Under the pieces are notes generated by a model that searched no databases, was not told the origin of the DNA, and worked only from the letters and a program-made list of their open reading frames with translations. From Branchiostoma floridae (lineage: Eukaryota; Chordata; Leptocardii; Amphioxiformes; Branchiostomatidae): a DNA stretch of 64,000 nucleotides. Each line of letters opens with the position of its first letter. The first letter of the stretch is position 1. A program made the position numbers and the translations under genes. The stretch covers positions 25,829,978 to 25,893,977 of the forward strand of contig NC_049979.1 in assembly GCF_000003815.2 (NCBI RefSeq). Reading direction: 5' to 3'. Of the stretch, positions 1-9,923 are shown piece by piece.

Positions 1-155
1 GGACACTACTGGGGGTGCGGACACTACTGGGGGTACGGACACTACTGGGGGTACGGACACTACTGGGGGTGCGGACACTACTGGGGGTACGGACACTACT
101 GCGGGTACGGACACTACTGCGGGTACGGACACTACTGGGGGTACGGACACCATTG
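1..155. repeat. 18-bp minisatellite
   Basis: About eight head-to-tail copies of an 18-bp unit (GGACACTACTGGGGGTRC) run from the left edge. Copies differ only at a few positions (tgc/tac, ggg/gcg). The array continues off the window and lies in the intron upstream of the sulfatase exon. Confidence 0.95.
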
Positions 156-398
156 GGTTGAATACTATGGGGCAGTGGGCGGTAACGGTTGACACCGGAT
201 AAGTATTTTCTAAAAGTATTTCTTGGTTCCCTTCTGTTGTTAAGTCCACCCCAGAATTGTGATAGCTCACATGATGAATTACTGACAAGACGGGGGTGTT
301 CGATATCATATACCTTGTATTTAACTTTTGTCTGTGGCTGTTGCAAGAAGATGAAATCTCATGCCTTATGCTACACCGATTTCTAATCTTTACCCCAG

Positions 399-1321
399 GT
401 AGATATGGGGATGGCCTACGTGAGCTGGACTGGGCTGTAGGAGAGGTGCTGAAAACACTCGTCAGTCTGCAGATCCAGCACAGAACCCTGGTGATCTTCC
501 TGTCGGATCACGGGGGGCATCTTGAGATCTGCACAGAGGGGGGATCAAATGGGATACTCAAAGGTACACTTTCTTATCAACATAGCATCACTTTGTCTGT
601 GTCTTTTCTTTGGTCTTGAATCTTTGAAAAGGCTTAATTTCGTTTCGTAACCACTACTGCTGTTGTACGTTTCGCAGGTGGCAAGGCATCCACATGGGAC
701 GGAGGGTTGCGTGTCCCTGGAATAGCCTGGTGGCCAGGTGTTGTTGCACCTGGGCAGGTGTCCCAGCACCTGGTCAGCTCCATGGACGTGTTCCAGACAG
801 CTGCTGAGCTGGCAGGTGTGACTCCGCCGAAGGATCGCATCTATGACGGGAAAAGCCTGGTTCCAATTTTGCTCGAAAAGGCGCCGGCTGTTCCAACAAG
901 TAAATTACCTCCCTCTCCGCGAACCCTGTTTCACTACTGCTCTGATAGACTGATGGCTGTTAGGTACGGGGAGTACAAAGCACATTTCTACTCAATGGAG
1001 CTGCCTACTAATTATACAGAACACTGTCCAAGTGGTGTGCCAAAAGTAGAGTACTACACATCATTTGATTGTTACGGACCTCACATCACGCATCATGAAC
1101 CACCCCTACTCTACAACATAGATAGAGATCCTGGAGAACTTTATCCTCTGCCTGTAGGACAATATGATGAAGTTATAGCAAATATACTTGCAGCAAAACT
1201 TCAGCATCAAGCCAGTTTAGTGCCTGGAAAGGCCCAGTGCAAAGAGACATCTACAACATTACAACCCTGCTGTAACCCTCCCTTTTGTTATTGTAATTAC
1301 AAGCCAGCAAGTCATAGATGA
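399..1321 (+). CDS. Steryl-sulfatase-like arylsulfatase, last two coding exons
   Basis: C-terminal part of a type I sulfatase, a family that hydrolyses sulfate esters in the ER, lysosome or secretory route. Coding exons are 399-563 and 678-1321 with stop TGA at 1319-1321; the acceptor (ccccag) and donor (AAAG|gtacac) join in phase. The first exon gives YGDGLRELDWAVGEVL and the SDHGGH metal/sulfate-site region. The second continues KGGKASTWDGGLRVPG, the family's substrate-side glycine/Trp signature, then SSMDVFQTAAELAG. THHEPPLLYNIDRDPGE and the cysteine-rich end (CCNPPFCYC) match the STS/ARSD/ARSE/ARSF/ARSH branch better than ARSA, ARSB or GALNS. The catalytic Cys (formylglycine site) and signal peptide lie on exons left of the window. 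The substrate cannot be assigned from this fragment. Confidence 0.9.
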
Positions 1322-1790
1322 AGATATGGATGATAAAGTCATTTTTTCTTTCTGTTTATTACTATGTTAGGTACATTGTACTTAATATGAAAATGCACAA
1401 AGTGTTGTATACAATGTATTTATGATTGTGATTATCACCTATTCAAGCCAAAGTGAGCTAAAGCTTGTAGTTTGTTTATTGTCATTGGACATTAAGAAAG
1501 CTTTATCATCAGTGCTATGTATCATGATTCTTGACAGCAGTGAACATACACATATACCAAGGACGTTATATCAGCCTTGCATATACAAATACACCCTACT
1601 CCCACCAAAGTACCTTTATTAGCAATGCCATGTTAAACTGCATGATGATTTCACTCCAACATACCAATTGAAAGAAAATAAATGACATAACTTAAGAATC
1701 ATACAGTCCGTTGTGTTACAAATCATTCATTTCAAAAGCACATCTTTCTGTTAGAGAACGTAATAATAATCTGTATGATGTTTTGTCACT
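1322..1790 (+). other. 3' UTR of the sulfatase gene with poly(A) signal
   Basis: AT-rich sequence without coding potential follows the stop codon. A canonical AATAAA is at 1677-1682, about 360 nt after the stop, and is the likely cleavage signal. Confidence 0.6.
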
Positions 1791-1799
1791 TTTATTAAA

Positions 1800-2195
1800 T
1801 GTACATGTACGTCATGAATATGTCATAACCACTAATATTACTTGTATTTGTCACATGTGAATGTATGTTATAACCACTAATGTTACTTGTATTTATCACA
1901 TGTATGAATGTACGTTATAACCACTAATGTTACTTGTATTTATCACGTGTGAATGTACGTTATAACCACTAATGTTACTTGTATTTATCACATGTATGAA
2001 TATATGTCATAACCACTAATGTTACTTGTATTTGTCACATAATTTTATATGAATATACGTTATAACCACTAATGTTACTTGTATTTGTCACATGACTGAA
2101 TGTATGTTATAACCACTAATGTTACTTGTATTTGTCACATGTATGAATGTGTGTTATAACCACTAATGTTACTTGTACTTTTCATATGTATGAAC
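1800..2195. repeat. ~47-bp AT-rich minisatellite
   Basis: About eight copies of a 45-50 bp unit built on TTATAACCACTAATGTTACT followed by tgtatttRtcacatg. Copies vary in the last 10 bp (with or without 'tatgaa'). The array abuts the next one without a unique spacer. Confidence 0.92.
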
Positions 2196-3660
2196 TGAAC
2201 ACACAATCAGGACACTCGTGCACATCATAATCTGTAACTATACCTGTCCATGGTGCACACAATCAGGACACTGGTACATAACACAATCTGTACCCATAGC
2301 TGTCCATGGTACTGAATACACCATCTACACAAACAGGGCACTGGTACACAACACAATCTGTACCCACACTTGTCCATGGTACTGAACACACAATCAGGAC
2401 ACTGGTGCACAACACAATCTGTACCCATAGCTGTCCATGGTGCTGAATACACCATCTACGCAAACAGGACACTGGTACACAACACAATCTGTACCCACAC
2501 TTGTCCATGGTACTGAACACACAATCAGGACACTGGTAGATAACACTATCTGTACCCATACCTGTCCATGGTACTGAACACACCATCTAGACAAACAGGA
2601 CACTGGTACAGAACACTATCTTCACCCATCCCTAACCATGGTACTGAATACACAATCAGGACACTGGTGCACAACCCAATCTGTACACATGCCTGTCCAT
2701 GGTGCTGAACACACCATCTACACAAACAGGGCACTGGTACACAACACAATTTGTACCCACACTTGTCCATGGTACTGAACACACAATCAGGACACTGGTG
2801 CACAACACAATCTGTACCCATAGCTGTCCATGGTACTGAATACACCATCTACACAAACAGGACACTGGTACACAACACAATCTGTACCCACACTTGTCCA
2901 TGGTACTGAACACACAATCAGGACACTGGTAGATAACACTATCTGTACCCATACCTGTCCATGGTACTGAACACACCATCTAGACAAACAGGACACTGGT
3001 ACAGAACAGTACACATGCCTGTCCATGGTGCTGAACACACCATCTACACAATCAGGACACTGGTGCACAACCCAATCTGTACACATGCCTGTCCATGGTG
3101 CTGAACACACCATCTACACAATCAGGACACTGGTGCATAACACAATCTGTGCCCATGCCTGTCCATGGTGCTGAACAAACAATCTACACAAACAGGACAC
3201 TGGTACAGAACACAATATGTACCCATACCTGTCCATGGTGCTGAAAAAACAATCTACACAATCAGGACACTGGTACATAACACAATATGTACCCATACCT
3301 GTCCATGGTGCTGAAAAACAATCTACACAATCAGGACACTGGTACATAACACAATATGTACCCATACCTGTCCGTGGTGCTGAACAAACAATCTACACAA
3401 ACAGGACACTGGTGCACAACACAATCTGTACCCATGCCTGTCCATGGTACTGAGCACACCTTCTACACAAACAGGACACTGGTGCACAACACAATCTGTA
3501 CCCATACTTGTCCATGGTACTGAACACACAATCAGGACACTGGTGCCCAGCACAATCTGTACCCATACCCGTTCATAGTGCTAAACACACAATCAGGATA
3601 CAAACACAATCTGTACCCATGTCTGTCCATGGTGCTGAATACACAAAACAGGAATCTGTT
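2196..3660. repeat. Minisatellite of alternating 61- and 70-bp units with higher-order structure
   Basis: About 22 units sharing TGTACCCATRCCTGTCCATG, the downstream ggtRctgaacaca and AATCAGGACACTGGTRCA. Units alternate between about 61 and 70 bp depending on whether an extra 'ccatctacacaaa' segment is present, giving a 131-bp dimer. The block near 2.26-2.59 kb recurs almost unchanged 393 bp (three dimers) later at 2.66-2.98 kb. Open frames on the minus strand (Val/Cys/Trp-rich, 70-108 codons) exist only because unit lengths keep phase; they are not genes. Confidence 0.93.
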
Positions 3661-3730
3661 TACTGAAAAAAAATGGATCGGGAGTTTTTGCTAGGGCTCG
3701 GTCGGGTAACCTTAAACACAACATTTTTAT

Positions 3731-4122
3731 TGGGCCTAAGACCATGTCGATTTGATTATATGGATGACATCCGAGCTCGCATCAAATTTCGGCCGTTTCT
3801 ACAAAGTTTTCGGCCACACAGTAAAGTGTGCAAAGCAGCTAAAACATGAGCACATATATGCCGTAGATTAAAAAAAAAGTATCAGAAAACAGATAACTAA
3901 TGTCATGGAATGCGAAAATAAATCTAAAGTCAAAGAATGAGATGTGAAAAGACAGAAAGTTGTTTGTAGGGGTAGGTACCAGTACAGAAAATTCAGGTAT
4001 AGGTCCCGTCCAGGTCAAGAGGATTTTTGCACCCGTTTTCTCAATGTTTTATTCGCTCGCTCGCATCAGTTTTGGAGTTCCCAGATGATGTCATCCATAT
4101 AATCAAATCAACATGGCCTAAT
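3731..4122. mobile_element. Foldback (MITE-like) element with ~35-bp inverted ends
   Basis: The left end (3733-3771) contains GATTTGATTATATGGATGAC. The right end (4083-4120) carries its reverse complement, GTCATCCATATAATCAAATC, followed by aacatggcct, which mirrors the left arm's aagaccatgt. No ORF lies inside. A solo copy of the same end is at 33.9 kb, and related ends (tatggatgacatc) occur at 30.64, 31.49 and 37.54 kb. No target-site duplication was resolved. Confidence 0.75.
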
Positions 4123-4597
4123 CGATGAGCAAATATTAATGTCAAGATGGGACTTTAATCAATACCTTTAGCTTTGTAGAGATATATTATTCGGATAAAG
4201 AAGATGACCAACCGAGGCAAATTTATGCAAATGAGGAGCTTGTTGGGAATTACTAATAAAACGTCACTCAGATGGGTTAACATATTTTGCCCAAAGTATG
4301 AGGTCGTGGAACTCAAAGTTTTATATAGCTTTAGATAAGACATAAAGGATTGGTGCAGTACTCCCAGTGGGTTCTAGGGTCCGTTGTGTAGCACCACACG
4401 CTCAGTTCACGACGTTCTGGATTGCGGCAGTAGTTCTCGGTCAGGTCAGGGTTCGTCCACGGCCAGTACTTCTCATGATCATGCGGAGAGTTGGTATCCC
4501 ATCGCTGGCAAGTCTTCCCGCTTATGGCGACGGAGAGAGTTCCACGGTACTCAGACCCGATACTCTTTTCTGGGCATACTGGATATAAACCGGAAGT

Positions 4598-4890
4598 AAA
4601 GTTCAGACATCCTCATATGCAGGGACATCCAACAGCGAAACAACCTTTCTGGATGTACCCTGCTTTCTCAACCGTCACCCTTAGTTCCTGACCACCCTGC
4701 TTATAGATATTAATGAGCTTACCCTTATATATGCGAGACACCTATTGAAAACTGAAAGGCCTATTCTCTGATTGGCTGAAAGCTGGTTCGGGGGTCCACA
4801 GGAACTACGAGTGACGGTTGAGAAAGCAGGGTACATCCAGACAGGCGGTTTCGCTGTTGGATGGCCCTGCGTTGGAGGATGAGTTTAAAG
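4598..4890. mobile_element. Foldback element with ~80-bp arms
   Basis: The left arm (about 4608-4693: CATCCTC, CATCCAACAGCG, GGATGTACCCTGCTTTCTCA, ACCGTCAC) is the reverse complement of the right arm (about 4797-4881). A ~100-bp AT-rich centre separates them. It has no coding capacity and looks like a non-autonomous DNA transposon of unknown superfamily. Confidence 0.75.
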
Positions 4891-5290
4891 CTCACATAAT
4901 TAGTCATTTATCAACCTTGTCAGAGGGCTGACAGATGTTCCATGCCATGGGGTCAATGAAAGAGGCCACAAATTTACGAGAACCTATTTTTTTTATCTGG
5001 CTGTATTTTCACAGTTCTGTATATTTTCCTTGTGCTAGTCAACCTCACCGTAGAGTAAAAAGAAGTGACCATTGGGCATATGCAGTGCTAATCAAAACAT
5101 TATTTGCAGAATTAACAAACTTCAATAAATGCATCAAAGGAACTTTAGATGGGTATGGAATCTTCAAAGTCTTGTTTAAAGTGCGTACGAAACCAAAGTA
5201 CAACATTTTTTTGGTTTATATCCCACTGAAGTATTGCTGTAGAAAGAATAAAGAGGAAAGAAATAGAAATGAACGAAAGTAAATACTAAC

Positions 5291-5341
5291 CTATTTGATC
5301 CACATTCTTGAGGCATGAGGCGAGATGACGCGATTCTTCAT
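5291..5341 (-). CDS. Possible exon downstream of the lectin domain
   Basis: On the minus strand a 51-nt segment is bounded by ttgtttcag and a gttagt donor and is open in the phase left by the lectin exon (phase 1 in, phase 1 out). It would add about 17 residues with one Cys after the CTLD. It is supported only by splice signals and phase and may be fortuitous. Confidence 0.3.
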   Translation of the reverse strand: MKNRVISPHASRMWIK

Positions 5342-5904
5342 CTGAAACAAAATCTGAAATAAAAGTGAATATTGTAATGAGGTTTAAAATGAAAGGAAGT
5401 GTCAATAGAATTTAGCAGATTAAGAAAATCAGTTTGCAACCAACCACACAGACATCACCAAATAACAGTTTAAAACTCAAGTAACTGGATATAATTATGG
5501 AAATGATCAGGCGTTATAGGTAATATCCACTAACTTTCAGGAGATGACTAAAGTGCACCTCTTCCATGCACGCATACTCCCTATTGACACATATGCATGT
5601 GAAACGTGGACTGTAAACAGATAAAGTCCTCCTTTGAAATGAGATGCCTAAGGGCAACTTCCTACATCGGGATTCGAGACCAAGTGGCGAAATCAGAGCT
5701 TAACTAGATATCCATCGTTGTGGTCATCCAGATAGAAATGCTTAGGTGGTTTGTTAATATAAGGAGGATACCATTTCAAACGTTGCATTGTAAAGTATAC
5801 CATCAGGACTTTGCAAACCCCAGACCTGGTGGAAGACCCCACCCCACTCCAATAAAAGGTGCAGAATGATAAATTACAAGTAGAATGGAATTGTTGTGAC
5901 ATAC

Positions 5905-6224
5905 ACTGTGTCAGCTGACAGATGAATTTCTGAGGATGATGGCACATTGCATCGTCCCATCCAATGATGCCGCGGTTGTATAGCGCGCAGTCTTCCAAGC
6001 CTCCGAAAGCGCTAGCGTCCGGCTCACCCGGAAGCCAGTTAGCCCAGCTGTATGGAGACCGGAAACCAGTTACATCAGCCACAGTCCCGTCTGCCCGCAT
6101 CCACTCACCTTCGCGCTCCTCATCGCTCAGTCCGAACCAGAAGTAATCATCCACGAAGTTCGTCAGCTTCCACAAGAAGAAGTCGAGGTCCTGGTTCTTC
6201 GGTATGGCGAGGAGCCCCCGTCCT
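5905..6224 (-). CDS. C-type lectin-like domain exon (partial gene)
   Basis: A single 320-nt internal exon on the minus strand, bounded by acceptor tgtgcag and donor CAGT|gtatgt, phase 1 at its end. It encodes the C-terminal two thirds of a C-type lectin domain: LLAIPKNQDLDFFLW, the WFGLSD form of the conserved WIGL core, GEWMRADGT, the long-loop motif WLPGEPD, and the cysteines of LEDCALYN, DAMC and KFICQ. The Ca2+/sugar motif reads EPD rather than EPN or QPD, and the second calcium motif is WDD rather than WND. Calcium ligation is therefore plausible, but sugar specificity is not predictable. The N-terminal third of the domain and any signal peptide must lie on upstream exons (higher coordinates), which I could not identify. 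Such domains are secreted or membrane-anchored and are greatly expanded in lancelets. Confidence 0.88.
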
Positions 6225-6296
6225 CTGCACACACCTGTCTGGCCTCGGTGTACAACTTTCCCCTTAAAGCTAAAAAGTGAAAGTGATATCGGTATG

Positions 6297-6845
6297 AGCA
6301 ACTAAGTCTGTCCTTGGTGCTGAACACTATCAATACATGAACAACTAAGGCTGTCCTTGGTGCTGAACACTATCAATACATGAACAACTAAGTCTGTCCT
6401 TGGTGCTGAACACTATCAGTACATGATCAACTAAGCCTGTCCTTGGTGCTGAGCACTATCAATACATGAGCAACTAAATCTGTCCTTGGTGCTGAAAACT
6501 ATCAATACATGAACAACTAGGCCTGTCATTGGTGCTGATCATGAACACCACCAATACATGAACAACTAACTCTGTCCTTGGTACTGAAAACTATCAATAC
6601 ATGAGCACCTAAGTCTGTCCTTGGTACTGAACACTATCAATACATGAACAACTAAGTCTGTCCTTGGTGCTGAACACTATCAATGCATGAACAACTAGGC
6701 CTGTCATTGGTGCTGAACACTATCAATACATGAACAACTAAGTCTGTCCTTGGTGCTGAAAACTATCAATACATGAGCAACTATGTCTGTCCTTGGTGCT
6801 GAACACCATCAATACATGAGCAATTAAGTTTGTCTTTGGTGCTTT
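6297..6845. repeat. 43-bp minisatellite
   Basis: About 13 copies of a 43-bp unit (aactaagtctgtccttgg + tgctgaacactatcaatac + atgaac), with copies differing at one to five bases. It sits directly upstream, in minus-strand terms, of the lectin exon. The core ctgtccttggtgctgaacac is nearly the same as the core of the array at 2.2-3.66 kb. Confidence 0.94.
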
Positions 6846-6954
6846 ACTCTAAAATGTAAACATGAAAAATCATTGTGAAATTGATTGTGTAATGATTATG
6901 GTAACCAATAAGGAATAGAAACTGTCAATCATGGCCCCATTTAATATTTAAGAG

Positions 6955-7700
6955 AGGTAGCACCTTTGGTTCTGGGAAGGGGAACGTCCATTCAATATCA
7001 GCTTTAGGGTCTTAGAAGGCAGGGACCATCCATTGTACATGGGGTTAACGATCTGGGAAGGGGGTCCTTTACACACGGGGTCAAAGGTTCTGGGAAAGGG
7101 GGCCGACTATGTTACATGGAAGTAAGGGTATGGGAAGATGGGACAAACCATTTCACATGAGGTTAAAGGTCTGGTAAGGAGGGCCATCTGCTAAAATGGA
7201 GCAAGGATGTTGGGGAGGGACCATCCATTTCACATGTAGTTTAGAGTTTGGGAAAAGGGGACCATCCATTTTACATGGTGTGTGAGGAGAGACCATCCAC
7301 TTCACAAGGGTAAGGCAAAGTAGAAACCGTCCATTTCACAATGGGTAAGGGTAGGGTAAGGGAGGGATACATGGGGTCAAAGGTTCTGGAGTAAGGGGTC
7401 CGGGAAGGAAGAGACCAACCATTCCACACTGGGTTAAGGCTCTGTGAAAAGGGAACCATCCATTTTGCACGGGGTAAGGGTCTGGCTAGGGAAGGACCAG
7501 TCATTTCATATGGGAGGGGGGCGTCCAGTTAACCAGGACCAAGGATACGGGGTCACCCATTTCACATGGGGTTAAGGATCTGGAAAAGCGGGCAAACATA
7601 GAAACAAGGGGAGGGGGACCAACCACTTCACACATTGGATTAAGGGTCTGGGAAGGGAGGGACCAACCAATACACATGGGCGTAAGGGTCTAAAAAGGGG
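6955..7700. repeat. Degenerate ~45-bp tandem repeat
   Basis: About 16 diverged copies of a unit built on gggaccatccatttcacatg, gggttaagg and tctgggaaggg. Unit length is irregular. A related diverged stretch in opposite orientation is at 19.9-20.1 kb. Confidence 0.85.
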
Positions 7701-7739
7701 AAAGCAATAAAACAATTACTACACATCTGATTTTAAACT

Positions 7740-8460
7740 GTTTATTTAAAATCAATAGATGCAAAGTGTACAAATATGTACAACTCTCAAAGCCACAATA
7801 AAAAAATGCTCTAGCGCTAAAACAATCATCCATACTCTAGAACACAGTAGCCAACAGAGCCTAGAATCAGTAAATGTCGACATTGCCAGTACATGGTATA
7901 GTGGTAGCTTGGAGCCTTTGTATGTGAAGAATCATAGAAAAATTTTACGTTCTTAAGGTTAAGGCAGATGAAAATAAAACAGAAATGAAAACAGATAATG
8001 ATTAACCAGGAACGTTCCTGTTTTATAAAGAACAGAATTAACAGTAACTGGTTGAATACGATCAGGGCCATCGACACAGCCACAGAAACCAAATCAGTCA
8101 CACATCGGGCCTGTACAACACAGAAGCGGGCTGAAGTCCTGAGAACATCTCTCTGGACGTCACCGTGGAGAAGGCACCAGGCAGCCTCTCACCAGGATAA
8201 GTCCAGACATGAGCCTTGCATCTGCAGTTGGCATCGATAAGACACTGGAAGCTGCTGAGAGATGTTTAATTCCAGACTTGTTGTACCTGCAAGAAAGTGA
8301 AATTACAAACAATTATGATGAGATAGACCAACAATATTTTGCTGTTTTGGAATCAGAACATTTTGAAATTTGGCTCAAGGGCGCATTATGTTCTTGCAAA
8401 GAGGGAAATGGTGGAAGAAACCATGCAGAAGACGTCAAGAGTACACTGTACACTGAAATT
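7740..8460. other. No gene recognised; fragment of the foldback family at 8.03-8.16 kb
   Basis: At 8030-8160 the sequence (ACAGCCACAGAAACCAAATC, then acatcgggcctgtac) matches one arm of the foldback family seen at 8.8, 14.2 and 18.3 kb. An open frame from ATG 8209 to 8688 (159 codons) crosses into duplication copy A. Its product matches no family I recognise, it is not preserved in copy B, and I do not call it a gene. Confidence 0.5.
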
Positions 8461-8462
8461 GA

Positions 8463-9560
8463 AACTGTAAACTTAAACTTGCCAACACAAATGAAAATGG
8501 TCATCCATGCACAAAGACTGTTGTCTTACAATCAAGAACTGTGTGCTTTGAATGAATTCAGTACGATACCTTGTCATATGTGTCAGAAGACTGTGAATCT
8601 CCATTCAGTCACGTCCGGTACATTCCTTCGTCAGGCCTCCCTTTCCACGTCCGGACATTTCTTCTTACGGTGCGATGATCCTCGGTAGAAAAGACAAAAC
8701 GAAAATGAATTATTTCGGCTCAGAAATATACCTTAGACTTAAGTGAAAGCACAGAAAGTTAACTTGGTTTGTGATTAAAATTTCCGTTCTACATTTAACA
8801 TGGAAACAGTGGGATGAATTTATGTGTAGTAACGATTGAGTGTGCTTCAATGAAATCCCAAGTAATGTTGACGTTTGTTTCAGTTTAAATTTCGAGAGCT
8901 ATGGCTGTTTCAGTCTGTTTCTGCGGTATACAAGCCCGATGAATGGCTGATTCGGTTTCTGTGACTGTGTCTACGCCGAGAGGTCGAGTATTTCTACAGG
9001 AATTAACTACTTATATCAAATAGGTTCTTCAACCAACTGTCGTCCTTTCTGGCCTGTGTTGTTCTCTTGGTTCGGGACCCAAGAGAGCAACACAAAGCAG
9101 ATTATGTAATGGTCTAGGTTCCCGACAACCACTGACCATGACATAAAACAGAAATTACAACAGATGGTGAACCAGGGAAGACCCTGTTTTGTAAACAACA
9201 GAATTTACGTACAATAACTGACCAAATACACTCCCGGCAACACAGCCACAGAAACCAACAGAAACAAAAATCAGCCACACACCAGGCATGTACACCACGG
9301 AAACGGACTGAAGCCTTGACTGCAAAAGGAGCCTCCATTTACAAAATGTACGTCCGAATATCTACCAGAAACATCCCTCGGTATGTCAACAAAACACACT
9401 CAATTCATTTACTTTCTATCGTGGCTATGACAAGTTAGTCCCAATCCATATCTGCGAGATGTTACCATTTTAACCCCAGAAGACACATGTTATGTACTTA
9501 ACTTGAACATTGCGGCTGCAGTTGATCCGGGATTGATGGCATCACTAAGATCCTAGAAGC
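8463..9560. repeat. Segmental duplication, copy A (uninterrupted)
   Basis: About 1.1 kb repeated in direct orientation at 9.82-14.97 kb. Identity by eye is high: long stretches are identical, for example ACCTTAGACTTAAGT and CTACGCCGAGAGGTCGAGTA. It contains one foldback element. Copy A preserves the sequence ...ACCTTGTCATATGTGT... into which the LINE inserted in copy B. Confidence 0.92.
8790..9440. mobile_element. Long-arm foldback element, family copy 1
   Basis: The left half (GAGTGTGCTTCAATGAAAT ... CAGTCTGTTTCTGCGGTATA, ATGGCTGATTCGG, TTTCTGTGACTGTG) is mirrored on the other strand by the right half (CACAGCCACAGAAACC ... GTACACCACGGAAACGGACT ... AACAAAACACACTCAATTC). Arms are about 250-300 bp and imperfect. 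Copy 2 lies in the duplicate at 14.19-14.84 kb and copy 3 at 18.26-18.97 kb. Confidence 0.75.
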
Positions 9561-9923
9561 AAAAAAAAGTGAATAAGGTGCAGATTTAACGTCTTGTTTT
9601 TGTGGTAAATAAGGCGCAAATCGGTAAAAGAAAGAGCCATGCATGATTTGCCTCAACACCGCTGTAACAAACACACAAAGTGCAGTCAACAATGTCTACG
9701 ACCAAGTTTCCCACCTCACAAACAGTCAGACCGTAATACCAAAGGTATTCACATGCTTCATTCAATTCAGAGTCAGATAAGTAAGTAATAGAAAAAAAGA
9801 CTTTTCTACTGCAACTGTAAACTTAAACTTGCCAGCACAAATGAAAATGGTCATCCATGGACAAAGACTGTTGTCTTACAATCAAAAACTGTGTGCTTTG
9901 AATGAATTCAGTACGATACCTTG

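Noticed and set aside
2225-3553. Series of 70-108 codon minus-strand frames rich in Cys, Val and Trp (and one on the plus strand)
   Set aside because: They follow the period of the tandem array exactly and have no start, splice or codon-bias support; they are by-products of the repeat.
2196-3660. CRISPR-like alternation of conserved and variable blocks
   Set aside because: The 'spacers' are themselves repeated and the organism is an animal; this is a minisatellite.
8209-8688. 159-codon plus-strand ORF
   Set aside because: It starts in unique sequence and runs into duplicated foldback DNA. The duplicate copy does not preserve it and no domain is recognisable.
9114-9338. Matching minus-strand frames here and at 14513-14737
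   Set aside because: They are identical only because they lie in the two copies of the segmental duplication, inside the palindromic foldback.
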